Source: Tsukamurella sp. M9C
GTDB lineage: Bacteria; Actinomycetota; Actinomycetes; Mycobacteriales; Mycobacteriaceae
Assembly: GCF_020169415.1 (NCBI RefSeq)
Contig: NZ_JAIULG010000010.1
Coordinates: forward strand, 1 to 64,000
Length of the DNA: 64,000 bases
Direction of reading: 5' to 3'
The translations under genes and the position numbers were made by a program. Numbering within the stretch: position 1 is the stretch's first letter; every line of letters starts with the position of its first letter. Shown one piece after another: positions 60,609 through 64,000 of this stretch. A model generated the notes under the pieces. The model saw only the letters and a program-made list of their open reading frames with translations, was not told the DNA's origin and did not search any database.

Positions 60609-62117
60609 ATGGACCAGTTCGGACTCCTGCTCGACGGGTTCGCCGGCGCCCTTTCGCCGTCGAACCTCATGTGGGTCGTCATCGGCTGTCTCATCGGTAC
60701 CGCGGTGGGCGTGCTGCCCGGCCTCGGCTCCTCGATGGCCGTGGCGCTGCTGCTCCCGATGACCTTCGCGCTCAACCCGACCGCGGCCTTCATCCTCTTC
60801 TCCGGCGTCTACTTCGGCGGCCTGTTCGGCGACTCGACGATGGCCATCCTCATGAACACCCCGGGACAGGCATCGTCCATCGCCTCGACCTTCGAGGGCC
60901 ACCAGATGGCGAAGAACGGTCGCGCGCCGCAGGCACTCGCGACCGCGGCGATCGGCGCCTTCATCGGCGGCATGATCGCCTCGATCCTCGTCGTCTTCCT
61001 CGCCCCGTTCATGGCGGACCTGTCCACGCAGTTCGGTCCGGCCGAGTACTTCGCGCTCTCGCTGCTCGCCTTCGGCGCGATCTCCTCCGTCGTCTCGGAA
61101 TCGGTGCTCAAGGGGCTCGCCTCACTGGTGATGGGCCTGATGTTCGCGACCGTCGGCATCGACCAGATCTCCGGCACCGAACGCTTCACCTTCGGCTCCG
61201 CGAACCTCTTCGACGGCATCTCACTGGTGATCGTCGCCGTCGGCATGCTGGCCCTCGGCGAGATCATCATCGTCGCCTCGCGGATCCGCCGCGACCCCGC
61301 CCCGAAGGCGCTCGGCGCCAAGGCCGGCCGCGCCTGGCTCTCCAAGGCGGAGTTCACGGAGGCTCTCCCGGCGTGGGGCCGCGGCACCGCGATCGGCTTA
61401 CCCTTCGGCGTGATCCCGGTCGGCGGCTCGGAGGTCCCCACCTTCCTCGCCTACGACGTGGAGCGCCGCCTGGACCGCCGCCGCAAGGTCCCCATGTTCG
61501 GCAAGGGCGCGATCCGCGGCCTCGCCGCGCCGGAGGCCGCCGGCAACTCGACCACCGGCATGGCGATGGGAGCGCTGCTCTCGCTGGGTCTCCCGGTCTC
61601 GGCGACCGCCGCGATCATGCTCGCCGCGTTCCGGCAGTACGGCCTGCAGCCCGGGCCGCTGCTGTTCGACAACTCGCCGGACCTGGTGTGGGCGCTGCTC
61701 GCCAGCTTCTTCATCGCCATGGTGGTGCTGCTCATCATCAACCTGCCCTTCGCGCAGTTGTGGGCGAAGCTGCTGCTGATCCCCGCGCCGTACCTGTACG
61801 GCAGCATCGTGGTCTTCTGCGGCCTCGGCATCTACGCGACGTCGCCGACGATGTTCGACCTGCTGCTCTTCCTCGCGATCGGCCTGTTGGCCTTCGTCTT
61901 CAAGCGCTACGACATCCCGATCGCACCCCTGCTCATCGGCATGGTGCTCGGACCGCTCGCCGAGACCAGCCTGCGCGACGCCCTGCTCTCCTCCGACGGC
62001 GACTACTCCGTCTTCGTCTCGTCGCCGATCTCGATCACCCTCTACGCCCTGCTCCTCGCCGTGCTCCTGATCAAGGCGCGCCAGGTCGTGACCGCCCGCA
62101 CCGGAAAGGACATCTGA
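60609..62117 (+). CDS. tctA: TctA large membrane subunit
   Basis: A 502-residue protein with about 12 membrane segments. GVLPGLGSSMAVALLLP in TM2, GVYFGGLFGDSTMAILMNTPG and AAPEAAGNSTTGMAMGALLSLGLP (here GLAAPEAAGNST) are the conserved TctA loops. With TctB it forms the ion-driven channel of the importer. The gene is followed immediately by a universal stress protein gene. Confidence 0.93.
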   Translation: MDQFGLLLDGFAGALSPSNLMWVVIGCLIGTAVGVLPGLGSSMAVALLLPMTFALNPTAAFILFSGVYFGGLFGDSTMAILMNTPGQASSIASTFEGHQMAKNGRAPQALATAAIGAFIGGMIASILVVFLAPFMADLSTQFGPAEYFALSLLAFGAISSVVSESVLKGLASLVMGLMFATVGIDQISGTERFTFGSANLFDGISLVIVAVGMLALGEIIIVASRIRRDPAPKALGAKAGRAWLSKAEFTEALPAWGRGTAIGLPFGVIPVGGSEVPTFLAYDVERRLDRRRKVPMFGKGAIRGLAAPEAAGNSTTGMAMGALLSLGLPVSATAAIMLAAFRQYGLQPGPLLFDNSPDLVWALLASFFIAMVVLLIINLPFAQLWAKLLLIPAPYLYGSIVVFCGLGIYATSPTMFDLLLFLAIGLLAFVFKRYDIPIAPLLIGMVLGPLAETSLRDALLSSDGDYSVFVSSPISITLYALLLAVLLIKARQVVTARTGKDI

Positions 62118-62118
62118 C

Positions 62119-62481
62119 ATGACGATCCTCGTCGCCCACTCGACCACCCCCGAGAGCGCCGCCGCGCTCGAGGCCGCCTATCGCGAGGCGGAGCGCAGGC
62201 CGGGGGAGCCCATCGTCGTCTTCCTGCTCGACGGTGACGCCCCCGACGTCGCGGAGGCAACCGCGCGCGGCCTCACCGTGACCATCGAGCGCCCGAAGGA
62301 GTTCGAGAAGGACCCGGTGGGCGGCGTCGTCGACGCCGCGACCGCGCTGGACGCGTCCGTCCTGGTGATCGGGATCAAGCACCGCACCGCGACCGGCAAG
62401 CTCCTGTTCGGCTCGTCGGCGCAGCGGATCCTGCTCGACGCGACCTGCCCCGTACTCGCGGTGAAGGTCGCGCAGGGCTGA
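62119..62481 (+). CDS. Universal stress protein (UspA family), short
   Basis: A 120-residue UspA-fold protein. TILVAHSTTPESAAALEAA at the start and the C-terminal GKLLFGSSAQRILLDATCPVLAVK match the ATP-binding Usp pattern GxxxGSxxxxxxxxxxCPVLVV. It starts one base after the tctA stop and so is the fourth gene of the transporter operon. It may regulate the transporter, as Usp proteins beside TctA and TRAP genes are proposed to do. A small GCGGCG/CGCCGC hairpin at 62485–62500 could end the message. Confidence 0.85.
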   Translation: MTILVAHSTTPESAAALEAAYREAERRPGEPIVVFLLDGDAPDVAEATARGLTVTIERPKEFEKDPVGGVVDAATALDASVLVIGIKHRTATGKLLFGSSAQRILLDATCPVLAVKVAQG

Positions 62482-62633
62482 GACGCGGCGCCCCCGCCGC
62501 CTCGCCCCGGGAACGCGCGCAAGACGGCCCACCGTGTTGTGCGTTACGTTCCATCGGTCCCGCCTCGCGCGGTACGCTGTTGGAAATGATGTTCGATAGG
62601 TGGTGCGACGCCGCCTGACGAAGGGACGATCCG

Positions 62634-62915
62634 ATGGCGGTTCAGGCGGTACTCCTCAAGGCGGGCTCCGCGCTCGTGACCGGCCTCGTCGGCGCTGCGG
62701 CGTACGAGGCGACCAAGAAGGCGCTCGCCAAGGCGCCGCTGCGCGAGAGCGCGGTCGCCGCGACGGCACTGGGACTCAAGGGCAGCCGGAAGGCCGAGGA
62801 GGTCGCCGAGAACGTGCGACTGAACGCCGCGGACATCCTGGCCGAGGCCAAGGAGCGGGTCGGCGAGGAGTCGACCCCACCGGCGACCGGCGCCGCGCAC
62901 GACCACGACCACTGA
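62634..62915 (+). CDS. PacL-like (DUF1490) metallochaperone
   Basis: A 93-residue DUF1490 protein. The first half is hydrophobic and glycine/alanine rich (LLKAGSALVTGLVGAAAYEATKKAL), the second half helical and charged, and it ends HDHDH. In Mycobacterium tuberculosis PacL1 (Rv3269) precedes ctpC and its DLHDHDH end binds zinc and helps assemble the efflux pump. The same His/Asp tail and the coupled ATPase gene support this assignment. Its stop overlaps the ATPase ATG by four bases. AGGGA lies about nine bases before the ATG. Confidence 0.85.
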   Translation: MAVQAVLLKAGSALVTGLVGAAAYEATKKALAKAPLRESAVAATALGLKGSRKAEEVAENVRLNAADILAEAKERVGEESTPPATGAAHDHDH

Positions 62916-64000
62916 TGACCGCGCTGTCCGAGCCGGCGGGCCGTGTCGTCTCGCAGGCCGCCGGCCGGCTGCGCTGGGTGCTCGATGACCTCATCGGAGC
63001 GACACCGCAGCGTCGCATCGCGGTCGAGGACGCGGTGCTGGCGATCGCCGGAGTGCGCGCGGCGCACGCCTACAGCCACACCGGGTCCCTCGTGGTCTGG
63101 CATCGCAGCGACGTCGATCCCGCGCGCATCGCCGAGGCCGCCGCGGAGGGGCTCGCCGCCGACACCTCCCTCGTCGCCCGGCACGCGCCGCACTCGGCCG
63201 ACGTGACCAATGCGGATCTGCTCCGGATGGGGCTCGGCGCCGCGGCGCTGGTGCTCCTCGGCCTGCGCCGCTACGCCTTCCGCCGACCGCCGCTGCTCGG
63301 TCCCGGCACGCGGACCGCGGCGACCGCGATCACCGTCTTCACCGGCTACCCGTTCCTGCGTGGCGCCCTGCGGGCGTTGCGCGGCGGACGCGCCGGCACG
63401 GATGCCCTCGTCTCGGCGGCCACCATCGCGAGCCTCCTCCTGCGCGAGAACGTCGTCGCGCTGACGGTGCTGTGGCTCCTCAACATCGGTGAGTTCCTCC
63501 AGGACCTCACGCTGCGCCGCACTCGGCGCGCGATCTCGGACCTGCTGCGCGGCAACACCGATTCGGCCTGGCTGCGGCTCGCCGACGGTGCCGAGGTGCA
63601 GGTTCCGATCGACGCACTCGACGTCGGCGACGTCGTCATCGTGCACGATCACGTGGCGGTACCGGTGGACGGCGTCGTGGTCGACGGGCTCGCCGTCGTC
63701 GACCAGGCCGCGCTCACCGGGGAGACGCTTCCTGTCACCATCGAACCGGGCGCGACGGTGCACGCGGGAGCGGTGGTCGTCTCGGGACGGCTCGTCGTGC
63801 GCGCCACGGCCGTGGGCGCCGACACCGCCATCGGCCGCATCATCGAGCGGGTCGAGGAGGCCGAGCGGGACCGGGCGCCGATCCAGACCGTCGGGGACAA
63901 CTTCTCCCGCCGCTTCGTCCCCGGGTCGTTCCTGCTGTCCGGGCTCACCCTGCTCCTGACCCGGGATCTGCGTCGCGCGATGACGATGCTGCTCATCGCG
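62915..64000 (+). CDS. ctpC: CtpC-like metal-exporting P-type ATPase, cut by window edge
   Basis: The first 362 residues of a P1B-type ATPase. An N-terminal ~90-residue domain with no CXXC motif precedes membrane segments from residue about 105, and the actuator domain carries DGVVVDGLAVVDQAALTGETLPV with the TGE loop. The sequence ends just before the CPC/phosphorylation segment. Partnered with a PacL-like protein it matches mycobacterial CtpC, a zinc (earlier proposed manganese) exporter. The catalytic DKTG lies outside the window. Confidence 0.85.
   Translation, partial: MTALSEPAGRVVSQAAGRLRWVLDDLIGATPQRRIAVEDAVLAIAGVRAAHAYSHTGSLVVWHRSDVDPARIAEAAAEGLAADTSLVARHAPHSADVTNADLLRMGLGAAALVLLGLRRYAFRRPPLLGPGTRTAATAITVFTGYPFLRGALRALRGGRAGTDALVSAATIASLLLRENVVALTVLWLLNIGEFLQDLTLRRTRRAISDLLRGNTDSAWLRLADGAEVQVPIDALDVGDVVIVHDHVAVPVDGVVVDGLAVVDQAALTGETLPVTIEPGATVHAGAVVVSGRLVVRATAVGADTAIGRIIERVEEAERDRAPIQTVGDNFSRRFVPGSFLLSGLTLLLTRDLRRAMTMLLIA

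Noticed and set aside
1-64000. CRISPR array, tRNA or rRNA genes, insertion sequences or integrase
   Set aside because: No regularly spaced repeats, cloverleaf-like sequences, transposase or integrase motifs were seen, including at the edges of the defence island.

Overview
The window is GC-rich, densely coded DNA from a member of the Mycobacteriales (Actinomycetota). The core block rsmD–coaD–sepIVA–DUF177–rnc–mutM–osmC-like–acyP–smc matches the gene order I know from mycobacteria. Together with ectABC, arr, EcfT/EcfA fusions and a PacL/CtpC-type metal pump, this fits a Tsukamurella- or Gordonia-like organism; Tsukamurella is my best guess from memory, not a computed result. No rRNA, tRNA, CRISPR array or insertion sequence was seen, and no gene-free stretch exceeds 300 bases.

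Layout. 1–10.4 kb: XRE regulator (cut by the edge), family-3 glycosidase, sirtuin, CorA-like channel, two MFS permeases, a divergent pair of unrecognised paralogues (one apparently frameshifted just after a Tat signal) with a promoter, operator and TetR regulator, and a PEP-mutase-like enzyme. 10.5–15.6 kb: a two-gene ECF transporter, then a perfect 23-bp inverted repeat and the ectoine operon ectABC, which has a perfect CRP/GlxR-type site upstream. 15.7–22.6 kb: ribokinase coupled to a streptogramin-lyase-like propeller, a VOC protein, a flavin monooxygenase, PhoD and a ProP-like osmolyte permease.

22.6–37.9 kb: the conserved core block, interrupted twice. Between mutM and the OsmC gene sit a PadR-controlled hydrolase, a second hydrolase, and arr (rifampin ADP-ribosyltransferase) in an operon with two DUF1648-type membrane proteins. 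Between acyP and smc sits a three-gene module resembling the enterobacterial YgiB/YgiC/YjfL set. 

38.0–48.8 kb: a defence island lying directly after smc, where mycobacteria have ftsY. It encodes a C5-cytosine methyltransferase, a MORC/MutL-like GHKL ATPase, a Vsr-like nuclease, and a tightly overlapping five-gene operon (Z1 ATPase/helicase, PD-(D/E)XK nuclease, a second GHKL ATPase and two proteins I do not recognise). This is the most interesting system in the window.

48.9–64 kb: gnd with a strong terminator, a small protein plus DUF3558-like lipoprotein, then a TetR-controlled guanidine/urea nitrogen operon (permease, two DUF1989 subunits, a carboxylase reduced to its carboxyltransferase half, and allophanate hydrolase). 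It is followed by a tripartite tricarboxylate transporter with a universal stress protein, and a PacL-like metallochaperone overlapping a CtpC-like P-type ATPase that runs off the window.

Several genes have a TANNNT hexamer exactly six bases before the start codon and no Shine–Dalgarno sequence, which suggests frequent leaderless transcription.
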